From assembly GCA_003999685.1 (NCBI GenBank), contig CP021220.1, forward strand, positions 496,001 to 560,000: 64,000 bases of DNA, written 5' to 3'. The position numbers were made by a program, and so were the translations under genes. This DNA comes from Taiwanofungus camphoratus. Its lineage: Eukaryota; Basidiomycota; Agaricomycetes; Polyporales; Taiwanofungaceae. Below, in pieces: positions 14,822-28,500 of the stretch (within the stretch, counting starts at the first letter, position 1; the number at the start of each line of letters is the position of its first letter). The notes beneath the pieces are model-generated. The model did no database searches. It worked only from the letters and a program-made list of their open reading frames with translations, and was not told the origin of the DNA.

Positions 14822-15057
14822 TGGCTGGTGACGATGCCTTACTGAATATCGTCAGGTTGCTTGATTCACGACGCCGAGGACTTGAACCTGTACAGCCGAA
14901 ACTTTTCGACAGCCTGCGGGGTGCTGATTACCTAATGCGGAAGTCCACGTGTCCGAGTAATAGGCTTGTGGCAGTGACGCCACCGTGTCCAGCCACACTG
15001 CACAAAATTAACCTCGGACTCGCTCAGCGCCACACACGGCCCTTGTTCACGACCTCA
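14822..15057. promoter_or_regulatory. Shared divergent promoter region of DBP3 and DOT1
   Basis: Only 236 bases separate the proposed start codons of DBP3 (minus) and DOT1 (plus), so both promoters must lie here or overlap the genes. No clear TATA box is visible. Co-regulation is possible but not shown by the sequence. Confidence 0.5.
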
Positions 15058-17355
15058 ATGTTCACGCCGACGGCGGCTCCCCGCCACTTATCCTCAGACC
15101 CTAGTTTCTTCTCCAAATCCAAGTCGTCTAAGCCGGGCGCGTCGAACACGAGTCCTGTCACCGTTACGACGCGTGTGGTCACTGTTCAGCGAGCCCCTGA
15201 TCCGCGACCAGACGTCACTGCGAGATCCGCCACTCCCGCCTCCTCCTCGTCGACACCCGGCCTCGAGCCTGCTAAGAAGCGCAAACTCGCGCAATCCGAG
15301 GCTCGCTCAACGAATGCCAAGAGACAACGCGTGTCTTCCTCAAATGCATCGCCGGCAAATGAAGCGCTGGCGAAGTCGCGTGGGTCGAGTTCCACGCCGT
15401 CTTCGCGGTCATCGGGCTCCAGTCGACAAGATTCTCTTTCTCGGTCACCTATGCCCCTGAAGCGATCCCTCGAAAGTCGGTCGCGTTCGACATCAGTTTT
15501 TGATGTCCCCGAGGCATCTGAGCCGCGAGAATGCTGGATAGAGGAAGATGGAAGACCGGGGCCCGGCTTTCTCACTAGTGAGGTCGTCGTACGAGATCTC
15601 ATGAAAACGTACAAAGCGTGTAAGTTCTGATGCATTTCTCTTGTACGCTGTCGCTCAACCAAATATGCATTTCTCTCCAGTTTTCTCCAATCCTCACGAC
15701 CCCGAAGACAAGTCCTTTGAGCCACACCCCACCGACTACCCAGTGGCTGAACTCGAATATCCGAATACGGGCGCATCTGAAAGGTGATTTGAAGTGATAT
15801 CTGGCTGTCTTGTCTCTAATTTTATTTCAGGTATACCTTATTGGCTCCGAAAGACAAGGACCACTATAATCCCATCATGTGCCTTGAAAGTACTTTACAT
15901 ACCATAGTGAAATGTACGGAAGCCATCCTTATTATCTCCACAGATCTATTGGAACTGAGAGCTGTGTAGGTTATCTTACTCCCACTCAACAGGCTTTGTT
16001 TGGGACTCTCCCAAGTACTAATATTCCTGATGAAGACGGTCCTCACTTTGTCTCACCAGCTCTACCAGTATCAATTATCTGTACCACTGACAATGCATCA
16101 TCTCCTGCTGTTTCTGCCACAACTGATCTAATGTCTCCACCATCCTCTGCTGGTTCTCCATCATCTTCTACTGGTTCTCCATCATCTGCGTTGTCTGACT
16201 CCACTTATTCGTCGTCAACATCCTTGTCATCTGGGTCCTCAACATCTTCGCTCTCGTCTATCCTATCATTATCCTCTCTATCAGAGCTATCTTGTTACGC
16301 ATCGCAAACCATGACTTATGGCCCTCCTACTGTAAATTATCTTCGACTTCTCCGACGCGCTATTAACAAGCACGACGGGCCGCTATTTTTGAAAGTCATG
16401 ACTGCCATTAATGCAATCCTCCGATCTCTCAAGTATCCTCAGGTACCTATGGATCCCTTTGAACCCTCTCCTCCGAATTACTTTAGACAAACTACTAAGA
16501 CATGGACAAGCATACCGAAAGAGATCATCATGCGGATCATTGAAGAGACATATCAACGAGCAGTAGGACCACACGTGTCGACGCTAAATCGCTACGAGGC
16601 GTTCTCGTCCGAAGTATACGGAGAACTTATGCCGTCGTTTGTCTCACAAATCATCCAGGCAACCGGTCTTAATGCGGACTCACTCCTTGTTGACCTTGGC
16701 TCGGGCGTAGGCAATGTCGTGCTGCAGGCGAGTCTGCAGACGGGGTGCAAAAGCTTTGGCGTAGAGATCATGCCTGCGCCAGCGAAGATCGCGCGGAGCC
16801 AGCTCGAGCAGTTCAGAATGCGATGTCGAATGTGGGGCGTTACAATGGGTGAGGTAGAACTGGAAGAGGGCGACATGTTGAAGAGTCGCAGGGTGGATGA
16901 GCTAGTTTCAAAGGCGGACGTAGTGCTTGTGAATAACAAGGTGTTCCTGGAGTCACGTAAGGCATTTTCTTATGTTGAGTATCAAACATTGATCAGACTT
17001 TCGGACAGTTAACGAGGCGCTGCGTCCAAAGTTTCTGGATCTGAAAGAGGGTGCCATCGTCGTTTCGTTGAAGCCTTTCGTTTCTTCACTTCGGGTGACT
17101 GAACGAAATGTAAGTCTCCAGTATGCTTTGTGATTACTCTTTAGTTTGACGCCAATTGTGCGATTACAGCTTGATGATATCAGCTCAATATTCCAAGTTC
17201 AAGAGAAACAATACCATCCTGGAAGCGTCTCATGGGGCAACGGCGGTGGCTCGTACTTCCTGCATCGCGTGGACCGCGAGGGGTATGCAGATATCAAACA
17301 GCACTTTGAAAAATCTCGGACAGTTTATTCTCGCAGCACTAGATCAAGGCGTTGA
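15058..17355 (+). CDS. DOT1: Histone H3-K79 methyltransferase Dot1
   Basis: Six exons (15058-15619, 15681-15783, 15831-15913, 15970-16956, 17009-17109, 17170-17355) join in phase to 673 residues. The first ~200 residues are Ser/Arg/Lys-rich and basic, as expected for nucleosome/DNA contact. The C-terminal third is the DOT1 fold. LESTLHTIV leads in, YRAVGPH-like YQRAVGPH and EVYGEL follow, then motif I DLGSGVGNVVLQ (from about residue 490) binds S-adenosylmethionine. VEI, VLVNNKVF and SWGNGGGSYFLH complete the pocket. The enzyme methylates Lys79 of histone H3 and acts in gene silencing and DNA-damage checkpoints. Unusual is a Ser/Thr-rich run of roughly 60-70 residues near residues 285-350 (16090-16300), between the lead-in and the core. 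The start ATG was chosen because the frame upstream lacks conserved sequence and enters the DBP3 start. Confidence 0.93.
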
Positions 17356-17894
17356 CACCTGCTCTTTCCGGACTCGCTCGATGTGTCGTTTCTGAAGATG
17401 TCATTTCCGCTACATGTTGTAAAGACTGCTTAGGCTGGACCGGAGTGTGCTCGATGCTGTTCGCTCATCGCTTGTTCTCGCATTGTTTAAAGCGTACATA
17501 ATGTTATTACTATCCTCATCAAAGTTGTTATGTAGAGTAGTCTTGTCAAATATTGTCTGTTGTCGGTCTACTGCGTCGCATTCACAAGCAGGTCCTTAGG
17601 GCTTCAGCTCATTGTAGGCTTTGTCGTTCTTCTGTCTACCTGTGCTGTACTCACCAAGAGTGCTCCGCGTGTAATTTAATGATAGTTGCACTCTGCATAA
17701 CCTGCAACTCCCATCACCTCCCAAAGCCATGTGAAGTTTACTAGATTAGGAAACATAAGTTGGAGGGCGGCGGGCGCCTGAACTTATAATATGAAGACTT
17801 GGAATCCTGATGACAGGTAATCGCCTTCCTTTCGCTCGCCAGGCGGCTTTGCAGGCCCCTTTTGTGGCTCATTCTATTTTCTCCTCCTGTCTTC
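17356..17894. other. Intergenic region, DOT1 to ARP5
   Basis: DOT1 3' UTR followed by the ARP5 promoter. A TATA-like TTATAATA lies near 17784, about 105 bases before the ARP5 ATG. No other element recognised. Confidence 0.45.
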
Positions 17895-20857
17895 ATGGCT
17901 GACTCTCTGAATATAACTCATCTACCGCCTCCAACAATACATACGGCCCCCATACCGGATTCATATGATGAACACCGTGGGCAACACACCCCGCTAATCA
18001 TTGACAATGGCTCTACCACATTGCGCTTCGGATTCTGCACGTCCGACGGCCCGAGGTCGCAGCCGAACATGGTAGCACGGTATAAGGAGCGCAGGACAAA
18101 CAAGCCACTGCTACTCTTTGGAGATGGGGTAGACACAGAGGGCGGCGCGAAATCACAGGCGAAGACACCTTGGGAGGGTGATGTGCTACTGAACTTTGAT
18201 GCTCTTGTGCGTTCCAATTTATACCAAGTATGAGGGCATGATGGAGTGATTTCTTGACTGGGAGATGTAGGAGAATGCACTTGATTATGTGTTCATACAG
18301 CTTGGGATAGACGCACCCAGCATCGAACACCCAGTTTTGATGACGGAACGCCTGTGCTCCCCGCTGCATTCACGAGGATGTGAGTATCTACTGTCTGAAG
18401 TTGCCGCTAACATTCGCGTATTGACTGCCTTTTCAAAAACAGTGACGTCTGAGCTGATGTTTGAACAATATTCGGTACCTTCTCTGTGTTACTGTGTCGA
18501 TTCCATGATGTCTTTCTACCATAATAATCTGCCTTCACCCGCTGTGCCATTCACGTCTGACGGCCTGGTCGTCTCCTTCAATACTGCATCTACGTCTGTC
18601 GTCCCGGTCTTGAGCGGAAAAGGTATCATGAGTCATGCTAAACGGTCAGCACCCTAGGATATGGACTTGAGACCATACATTTACTCATGGTTTAGCATTC
18701 CGTGGGGCGCTATGCAGACGACAGAATATCTGATGAAACTCATTCAGCTCAAATATCCAACATTTCCAACGCGCGTCACGAACGCTCAGACTAATGTGTG
18801 TCTCAATATTGAATACGAAAATGGGCCATATTTGACATTAATCTTCAAATGGATTTGTAAAACAGTGGATGCTGCAGAACTTCTGTGAAATTGCTGTCGA
18901 CTACCCTGCCCTGCTTCGCACGCTCAAAGACCCCTTGAACTTGCGTGCCTCGGCGCGGATCATTCAATTCCCGTTCACCCTTCCTGTGACCGAGGAAAAG
19001 ACTGAGGAGGAGCTCGCACGTATAGCAGAGAGGAAGAAGGAGCAGGGGCGTAAGTTGCAAGAGATCGCTGCGAAGTCAAGGATGGAGAAAGTAAGTTACA
19101 CTCTGCCTTTTTTGGGGGAGGGGAAAGCGTCGCTAATGGTGTGTTCGTACCTCAGTTGCTGCAGAAGGAGAATGATCTACAATACATGCTCAGCTTGAGG
19201 GATAGACGTGATGAAGAGAGCAAGAAAGATTGGGCGGTATGCCAGATTGTTCCCAGCATCTTGACTACTGAATCTGATTGCTGCCGGGTATCAGGACACT
19301 TTGCAAGAAGAAGGCTTCGATAGCGATGCAGCACTGGATAGCGCTATCAAGAAGCTTGAAGGCGATCTCAAGAGGGCGAGAAAAAAAGAAATAGACGGAG
19401 AAGATATGGAGGTGAATCAGACTTCATTGAGAATTTCGATTGCAAGTTGATATCATCCGTCTTTAGGACGAGCCACCATCATTCCCACTTCTTGATGTTC
19501 CCGACACTGAGGTATGTCATTCAGCTTTCCTTGGCCATGTGAAACTGAGGAACATAATTTCATGCAGCTGGATGAAGAACAGCTGAAAGAAAAGAAAAAA
19601 CAGCGGCTCATGAAGGCAGGGTATGATGCGCGCGAACGAGCAAAACGCGAAAAGGAGCGCGAGCGAGAAGAGCGGGAGGCCGAGGAACGGCGCGAGGAGG
19701 AAGACCGTGACCGTGACTTGGCTGGCTGGGCAAGCAAGTTGCGGAAGGAGCAGGAGGTCCGTTCATTCCTCTCTCTATGTTTTTGCACGCTGAGATAAAT
19801 GCTACCGGAGTAGATTATCATGAACAAGATCAAGGAGCGAAATCGCAGGAAGGCGGCATTGACGGACAGAAAGAGCGCTGCCGCTCAAGCTAGGATGAAA
19901 AGCATCGCTAATCTTGCGGCCGACGACCGCGTCCCGAAGAAGCGGAGAAAGACCGGAGGCGGTAAGTATTATTGCACAGTCCTGATGTGACAACATCATT
20001 TACTGTCAATGTATCATGTAGAGGATATGTTTGGGGCAGATGATGCAGACTGGGCCATTTACCGCAAAATTGTAAGGCGCCTATTGTATCATATCCTTCC
20101 AAAATTGATATTCATTCTCAATCAGAATACGGCAGCAGCGTCCTCAGACGAGGAGGAGGACTTGATAAATTTACAAGCAGTGGAACAGAAGCTGCTCACA
20201 CACGATCCTACATTCACCACTGAACATACTCATGCAGCCTTATCGTCTCAGAGATCTGCGCTCATCTCCGCTTTTCGGCCACAATATGATGAGGGTGATA
20301 TAGAGGGTGAGTTCACTTTTGTTACTCGCTATCTTCCAAAAGCATACCCGAAGTCATCACCTAACTCGTCTCACAGGGAAAACACAAATTCACCTCAATG
20401 TCGAAAGATGGCGGGTGTGCGAAGCATGGTTTTCACCAAGTATGGCGGGGGTAGACTCAGCAGGTCTTGGCGAGGTCTTGCAAAGCATCTTGTCACGCTT
20501 CTCAGATTCAGACAAGGGGAAATTGGTCAAAGTAAGTACGACCCCTTCCGAGAATTTGCCGCCACTCAGTGGGACATCCATGTATAGAATGTCTTTGTCA
20601 CTGGTGGACCTTCACAAATACCAGGGTTGACCCCGCGTCTACAAGCTACATTACGTCCTATATTACCACCAGAGATGTCTCTCGCAATTGTCCGCGCCGC
20701 GGACCCGGCCCTGGATGCTTGGAAAGGCATGGCAGACTTCGCCAAGACGGACGAGTTCCAACGGGTAGGGGTGACTAAGGCAGAATATGAAGAGTGGGGT
20801 GGTGAGCGAGTTAAGAGGTGGTGGGGAGGCAATTGGAACCCATCTGTTCTGATCTGA
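17895..20857 (+). CDS. ARP5: Actin-related protein 5, INO80 complex subunit
   Basis: Fourteen exons (17895-18227, 18271-18379, 18443-18644, 18696-18795, 18866-19090, 19156-19236, 19295-19411, 19467-19511, 19568-19756, 19814-19961, 20022-20071, 20126-20306, 20377-20531, 20588-20857) join in phase to 734 residues. Actin-fold phosphate loop LIIDNGSTTLRFGF lies near residue 33. HPVLMTERLC, TSELMFEQYSVPS, the IPWGAMQTTEYL segment and C-terminal VFVTGGPSQIPGL follow. A charged coiled-coil insertion of about 200 residues (Glu/Arg/Lys-rich, 18970-19930) interrupts the fold, the hallmark of Arp5. The nuclear protein joins Ies6 in the INO80 chromatin-remodelling complex and couples ATP hydrolysis to nucleosome sliding. 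The gene is convergent with SEC4, with 180 bases between stops. Confidence 0.93.
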
Positions 20858-21037
20858 AAGTTGTGTATATCTTGGTCTTCATGCTGTGCATAATATGTTG
20901 GGTATGTGACGCATGCTTATATTAAAGGAAGGCCATGCAACATAAATAAGTACTGATTGTCGTAGAACCGACCAGTGGAAAATAGTCATGACAACATGAA
21001 TGTATGTACAAGTACGCAGTCTAACAGCATCACCCTC

Positions 21038-21970
<933 letters not shown>

Positions 21971-22520
21971 ATTCTGGAAGGAAAGACCGCAATATATGTT
22001 ACAATGCGAACAGATGAGACTCCTCAATCGTTTGTACCTACCGGTAGTAATGGAGCAAAGATCCAGGGGACGGCGTGCTGGTGGATCGAAGCGTGGTGGT
22101 CGTCTCCACGTGCCGTACAGCAGCTCGTGTGACATGTATCACATAGCAGTCACAGTCTAATGGGACGTACGCGATCGCGACGCGACTGTGACAAACATTC
22201 CGACTCGAGAAACTACCAAGCCTAAGGTACATGTCATGATATCTCCTTCAGAAAGGACGTGCTCTTCCCCATGAATCTTGCGTCCTTTAAATTCAGGTTC
22301 TCCGCAGCTGACAGACGTCTGCGCAGCTCTGCGGCTCTAATAGAGAATTCGCGCACGGACCTACAGGTGTACCCTAATACAGTGTAGCGCCTGCACGCCA
22401 TTGAACCCCATTTCAGGGAGTTCCAGAGCTTCGATACACATGGTGCCTTGGGAAAACGCTTTAAAGGAGCTCTAGGCACTTGTTCTCACCCCACATCCAT
22501 CCTTTTAGCCCTCGTTGACC
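21971..22520. other. Divergent intergenic region, SEC4 and helicase
   Basis: 550 bases holding both promoters. No clear TATA box, repeat or RNA gene recognised; short frames here have no conserved sequence. Confidence 0.45.
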
Positions 22521-25500
22521 ATGAGAGACAAACGTACTCAAAGTATGTCTCAGAAGGCTCTTGTCAATTTTGACATCAGGCTTTTTGATCCCTCGCTACT
22601 GAGAAGTGAGGTCGCGCTCGAGGTCGCTATTAGCGAGCTCGATGGCTTCCTCTCGATCCCAGCAGCTGATCCTCAACGCTTGGTTGACGCTTTGTTACCC
22701 ATCCCGCATGGATTTGAATTCGCAATATCAGGTAAGATATTACTTGATTGCTTTGCACACTTATCTCATCTCCCGTCGTAGCGATCAACAATACGGCTTT
22801 CTTGATCCTCAGCTCCTGGATCATGAATCAGTTTCCGACGACGCCCGATGCATATGCATCTTCTCTTGGGTCTCAACTTTTGTCCAGATTCTCTCTGTAT
22901 TTACACTTTCTATCTGTTCCGTCTGCGATAGATGCACCAAAAAGTCTGGGTGACTGCCGCCGCTCTGTTGGGCTCGCCGCTCGAGCTCTGCAAGCGCTCT
23001 GCAGTCAATCATTCTCTGGGGGCAGCGCCGCAGATGAGCCCGTTGTCGATGCTGAATTTAAAATTGCGAAACGTCAATCGCAGCTGAAAAGGAAACAGAT
23101 GAAACGGGCTCGATCCAACACCATCGATATGAAGCCTTTCAATGATATTGGGGAGAATGTTCCGCATACCAGGGAAGAAGCTGATATTGTTGCAATGAAA
23201 ATACTCAATAGCCAGAAAGATATTCTTGAGGTTGGTGCAGAATCTTGAGTTGCTAGTTGATCGTTGATTACCCGTCGTGAAGCTTTATCTTGAGGTTCTC
23301 CGGTACCCACATTTGAAAGATGTGATCAAACGAGCATACATTCCTGAGGAGGCTCCACGGTCTCAGTCTGTACCGAGCCACAAGACCATTGGCCTGGAAC
23401 CATCGTTGACGCAGGAAACCGAAAGTGTTAGGATACCTGTGGCATATCCCATGGTACAACCCATGAAAGCCGCCTTGTACTTCGACAGTGCCGACGGCTT
23501 TGGCGATTGGCGCATTCTGATATCGCAGCGTGCCGACAGCGACTTGCGCCAGGCACGTAAGAAGAGTGTTGCGTTATTCGGAATTGTCATCAAGAAAATC
23601 AAGTATGTATACAGTATTGACTGTTCTTGAGTAGCTTGTAATGACGGGCAATGCTTACTAGAGAGCTCTCTAACGGGCACTTCTCTGATGACAACCAGAA
23701 GCAGTTAACGGGAACTGAGATAGACGTTCCTATATTCGAGGCAAAAATGACGCGAGATTCCCGCCTCGTTGTAAGTCATCACTATTTTTTGCGTATCTCG
23801 ACGGCTTTCTGGATAATCGATAATAGTACCAAGTCGACTGTGTTTCGGATTTTGAAAGTGATGTACGGCTTTTCTACCTACTTACATTATGAAGTGTCAC
23901 TCATATCTCCACAGGTCGAGCGACAAGGTGTGATTTTTCTGTTCATCTTGCTGCCGCACTTACATTGATGATTTCAGTACTGAAAATATTCGGTATCTAT
24001 ACGCATGCACAACTTGACAAACGGTTCTGGAACGGTGTTGGAAATCAACTTGGTAGGAAAGGCAAGGAATACAAACGGCGGTATGGCTTTTCATAGGTAT
24101 CTGTGGGTAGATTTTGACTCATGGTGTTACTCATCTACCAGATGTATCTTCCGCAACCAACCGCAGAAGAGGGGGAACAATATCAACGTCATTATGCCAG
24201 CATCATTTCCTCCGCCATTGGAACCTATTTCTCTTGAGCCATCGTCAGGAATTTCGAATTTGCACAAAGATGATCTAGAGAAAGTATGCACCCATGTCTC
24301 CTGATTGGTTTGATTTCACTTATGTCTCATTCGTGGCAGCTTCATGAACTGCTTGTGTAAGTGTTCGAAGCTTCATGCAAGCACGTCTCCGCTTGTTGAT
24401 CGGATACTTCTAGTCTAGAGAAATACGTGACTTTTTCTCAGGTATGTATCAAGCAAATAGAACGGGCAGATTTGATTCTTACTGAGTGGTCAACGTAGGC
24501 TTTCTTAAACAGTGCGATATTACTCCCATAATTATAGCCACATCTCTGATAGTCTAAGTATTACCAGGCGTTCTAGCAGACCAGGAAACAGCGCATGTGT
24601 TTGATGTTTCGTACGTGATCATCGTGCATATGAAAGTCATCTGGTCTTTTGACAAATGTCGTAGGCCGGAAGAGAAGCGAATAATTGAACATGCATCCTC
24701 ATGTTATGTCCTCGGCCGGAGTGGGACAGGGTCAGCACCTTGTCTGTCCGACCGCATTACTATGTCTGACCATTCACCTCAGGAAAACGACAACGATGTT
24801 ATTCAAAATGCTTGGCATAGAGCGTTCCTGGCAAGCTTGCAAGGCTGTATTGCCGAAACCACGTCAACTGTTTGTTACACAATCCCGTGTCTTGGCGGAG
24901 AAAGTACAAGAGTTTTTCCTGAAACTTTACGAATCTCTTTCCACCGCAGACAAGTCACCTGACGAGCTCATCAAGATAGCGGCCACTAGACAGGCTCAGC
25001 AGGAGCAAGGGTTAGTTGATCTCGATGAAGAGATTGAGCGGCGAGGTGATCTTCCCAAGACGTTTGGCGAACTGAAGGACGATCACTTTCCGTTGTTCGT
25101 TACATTTGATCATGTGTGTTTTGTTTGACGATATTTATGTGACTGGAAATCATGACCATCACTTCCGTAGCTCTGTCGTCTCCTAGAGGCCGATTTCATA
25201 GACTTGAAAAGCAGCACACCCAAAAACGAAGACCAGCCCCGACTACAAGATGTTGATGAAGGCGCAGTTTCACTCAATGAAGGCGTTGTACTGTCTAATG
25301 ATTATATGCAACAGCGGCGAGCGGCCTTTGTCTCCTTCGGTAGTTTCCTAGAGTCCTACTGGATTCACTTCCCTCAATCCTTAACGAAGGGCTTAGGTAG
25401 GTGCAATTAGATTCTTGTCGGTCCTTCCTATTGATGTTGTTGTTAAGATCCTACTTTGGTTTTCTCCGAATTTATGGGTAGCTCAGGACTTGAATAGACT

Positions 25501-28500
25501 AGGCATTCTCCCTGATCCTGATTTACAGGTGTTATAAAAGGGTCGGAGCAGAGCTTGAACAGTCCGGACGGGTTTCTTGACAAGGACACTTATTTCGGTC
25601 TCAGCCACCGAACGCAAGCTACGTTTGCCAATCAAAGAGATGCAGTATATAAACTGTTCCTAGCTTATCTGAAAAAAAAGCGTGAGCGCAGGGATTATGA
25701 TGCAGCGGATAGGTGCACTGTCATCAGTTAATCTTCTAGTCATGCATTATTAACTCAAGGTCACAGAACTCGTGCTATTTTGAATAGCCTCCGCAACGGA
25801 GTTCCGGGGAAACAAGTGGACTTCATGTTAGATCCTCTTTACAGATATATATTGGATGATATCTGATAATGCGTGTAGTTATATCGACGAAGCCCAAGAT
25901 AATCTTCTCATTGATGCTCTAGGTAATGTCACTGAAATTACTAGACCCGACTGAATTAAAGTAAGTTTTATGTCAGTTCTGCGGACTATATGCAAAAATC
26001 CCGACACTGGTCTTTTCTGGGCGGGAGATACCGCGCAAACCATCTCCGTTGGGAGTGCATTTCGATTCAATGACTTGAAGGCGTTTCTATACAGAGTGGA
26101 GGTAAAGTACATGTACTATGTATTGGAGTCACTCGGACTTATCGATCTGACAGACATACGGGTCGACGCACTCTGGTTCTCGTAGACAGCCTCAGACATT
26201 CCAGTTGGGCATCAACTATCGATCGCATGCTGGAATAGTAGATTGTGCTCATTCAGTCATTGATCTCATAACTCAATTCTGGCCTGCTGCCATTGACACC
26301 CTTGCCAAGGAAAGGGGTGTTGTTGATGGACTCAAACCTGTCTTCTTCACCGGGTGGGACGAAGACACTGTCCGATACGAGCAATTTCTGTTCGGAGAAT
26401 CGTACGCTGTGCCACACTTCGATGCGCTCACACTTTCTAACAGTTATTGAAGGGGAAGTCACATCGAGTTCGGTGCTCAACAATGTGAGTTTCTTTTTGT
26501 TCGATCAGCATTCACTCACAGATTTTCAGGTATCTTGGTTCGTGATGATACTGCACGAGAGAACTTACGTGCTCAAGTTGGAGACATCGGCTTGATTATG
26601 TGCGTGTTTCTTCTTGGATAGATTTATCAAGCTTGATATACTTCAAAAATGTAGGACCTTGTATGAAAGTAAAGGCTTAGAATTCAATGACGTAAGACAT
26701 TGGCGGTTAGCTCATTCATAAAGTTATCTAACATGAAGGACATAACAGGTCTTATTGTACAACTTCTTTGCGGATTCCAAGGTTGAACTTGCGCAGTGGC
26801 GGGTCATCCTGAACGCTTTGTCTGAAGAACACAAAATCGCAAATTCGGCGCCGCGCTTTGACGAAGCCCGCCATAGCGGTGTATGTAGGGAGGTGAGTTC
26901 GTATGTGAATCGGCACATAGAATGTAATCATCTTAGGACAATCGACGCTAGTTGAAGTTCCTTTATGTTGCTATAACGAGGGCACGCAAAAACCTTTGGA
27001 TTGCTGATAGCTCTGAGAAGGGTGAGCCGATGCGGGTAAGTCGCCAGTTTGCTTGAAATCCTATTCGTGTGTAATATTTCATCGCAAATAGGTTTTCTGG
27101 TCCTTTAGGGATCAAATCCAGAATTGTACTCCCGGAACCGACGTCCCACAACTCGCGATGTCATCAACACCTGACGAGTGGGCGAAGACCGCCTTGACCC
27201 TATTCCATAACAGGCGTTATATGCAAGCCATGCACTGTTACGAGCGAGCATCTCTTCACCGTGAGAAAGCCGTCGCAAATGCCTACTATCTCAGAGAGCA
27301 AGCAAGGTCTTCCGAAGTCAGTCCTCGCAAAGATGGCATTAGCCAATCGAAAGCATTCACCAAGGCGGCGGAAGCATTTCTCGCGTCTGCAGAAGATGCC
27401 AGTAAAGAACTGGAGAGAAGGACATACTTTCGCATTGCTGCCGAATGCTACTTGCATAATGGAGATGACCGCAGAGCGGCGGAAGCTTATTTACACGCAG
27501 CTGAGTTCACGCTTTCTGCTCAACATTTCCGAAATGCGGAGATGTTCGATGAAGCAATTGGTATCATCAAGTCCCATCGCAGCGCGATGATTGAAAGTGT
27601 CACTGAGAGCATTATCGACGTGTCCCGCCTCTACTACCTGCGGGATCGTAATCTAAGGTGGATCTCAATCAATCATTTTCTCAGGTATCATCGCTTACAC
27701 CTTCCTTCCTTCAGACAAGCGAGAGAATTGTTTCCATCAGATGAGAAGGCATTGGAGTACATGGATGACTATGGCCTTGATATTGCTCGCGCCACTCTCC
27801 TAGAGGAACTTGGTAGGTTTGCCGAGGCAGCAGAGCTTCATTTGGCAGAAGGTCGCACCTTGGAAGCAATCAGAGCATTCTTGAAGGACAGCCAACATCC
27901 GGAGTCTGTCCGACGGGCGTCTCAATGTCTGCTCGACGGACTTTGGCGCTCCTTGTCATTTGGACTCTCCTGCCGCTCGGATTCGATAGGCTCGGATCTT
28001 CCATTGCAAGAGTTACTTCGCTTGTCAACCTCCCTAGATGCCACAAGCTTGGATGACAGTACATACGACCAGGTACGGATTTTACGACATCCAGTAGAAA
28101 TTGTCTGATAGATATCAATATATGTTAGATGTCCATGTTTCGTGCCATCATGTCTGACAATCTTGCTACCCTTTTGCCGCTTGGTGAGAGATTTCATCTT
28201 TGGCACCACAATGATGCTGCCGCCTTCTTGTGTCTCGATCACGTTTTCTCTAGTCCACTCAAGCTTCAAGCCGCCTCGTTGGCAGATATAAGTACCAAAC
28301 TTCAGACTTTTCTCCTATATGCGAGGTTGTTGCAGAAGTATGCGTCCGACCCACAGCCTTGTGACAATGAAGAAATTCAACGATTACTTGGCTTTGAAAC
28401 CTCGACTCAGGAATTGTTCCTTGTCCCAAATGGGACGCTGTTGTACCTTCACTGCAATGCTCGTCTAACTCCCACTATCCGGGCTACCGATCAAGGCTAT

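Noticed and set aside
24142-24283. Alternative frame starting MYLPQPTAEEGEQYQRHY in the helicase gene
   Set aside because: It stops after about 35 codons, while the RCIFRNQPQKRGNN frame keeps phase through the next exons into LHELLVLEKYVTFSQ.
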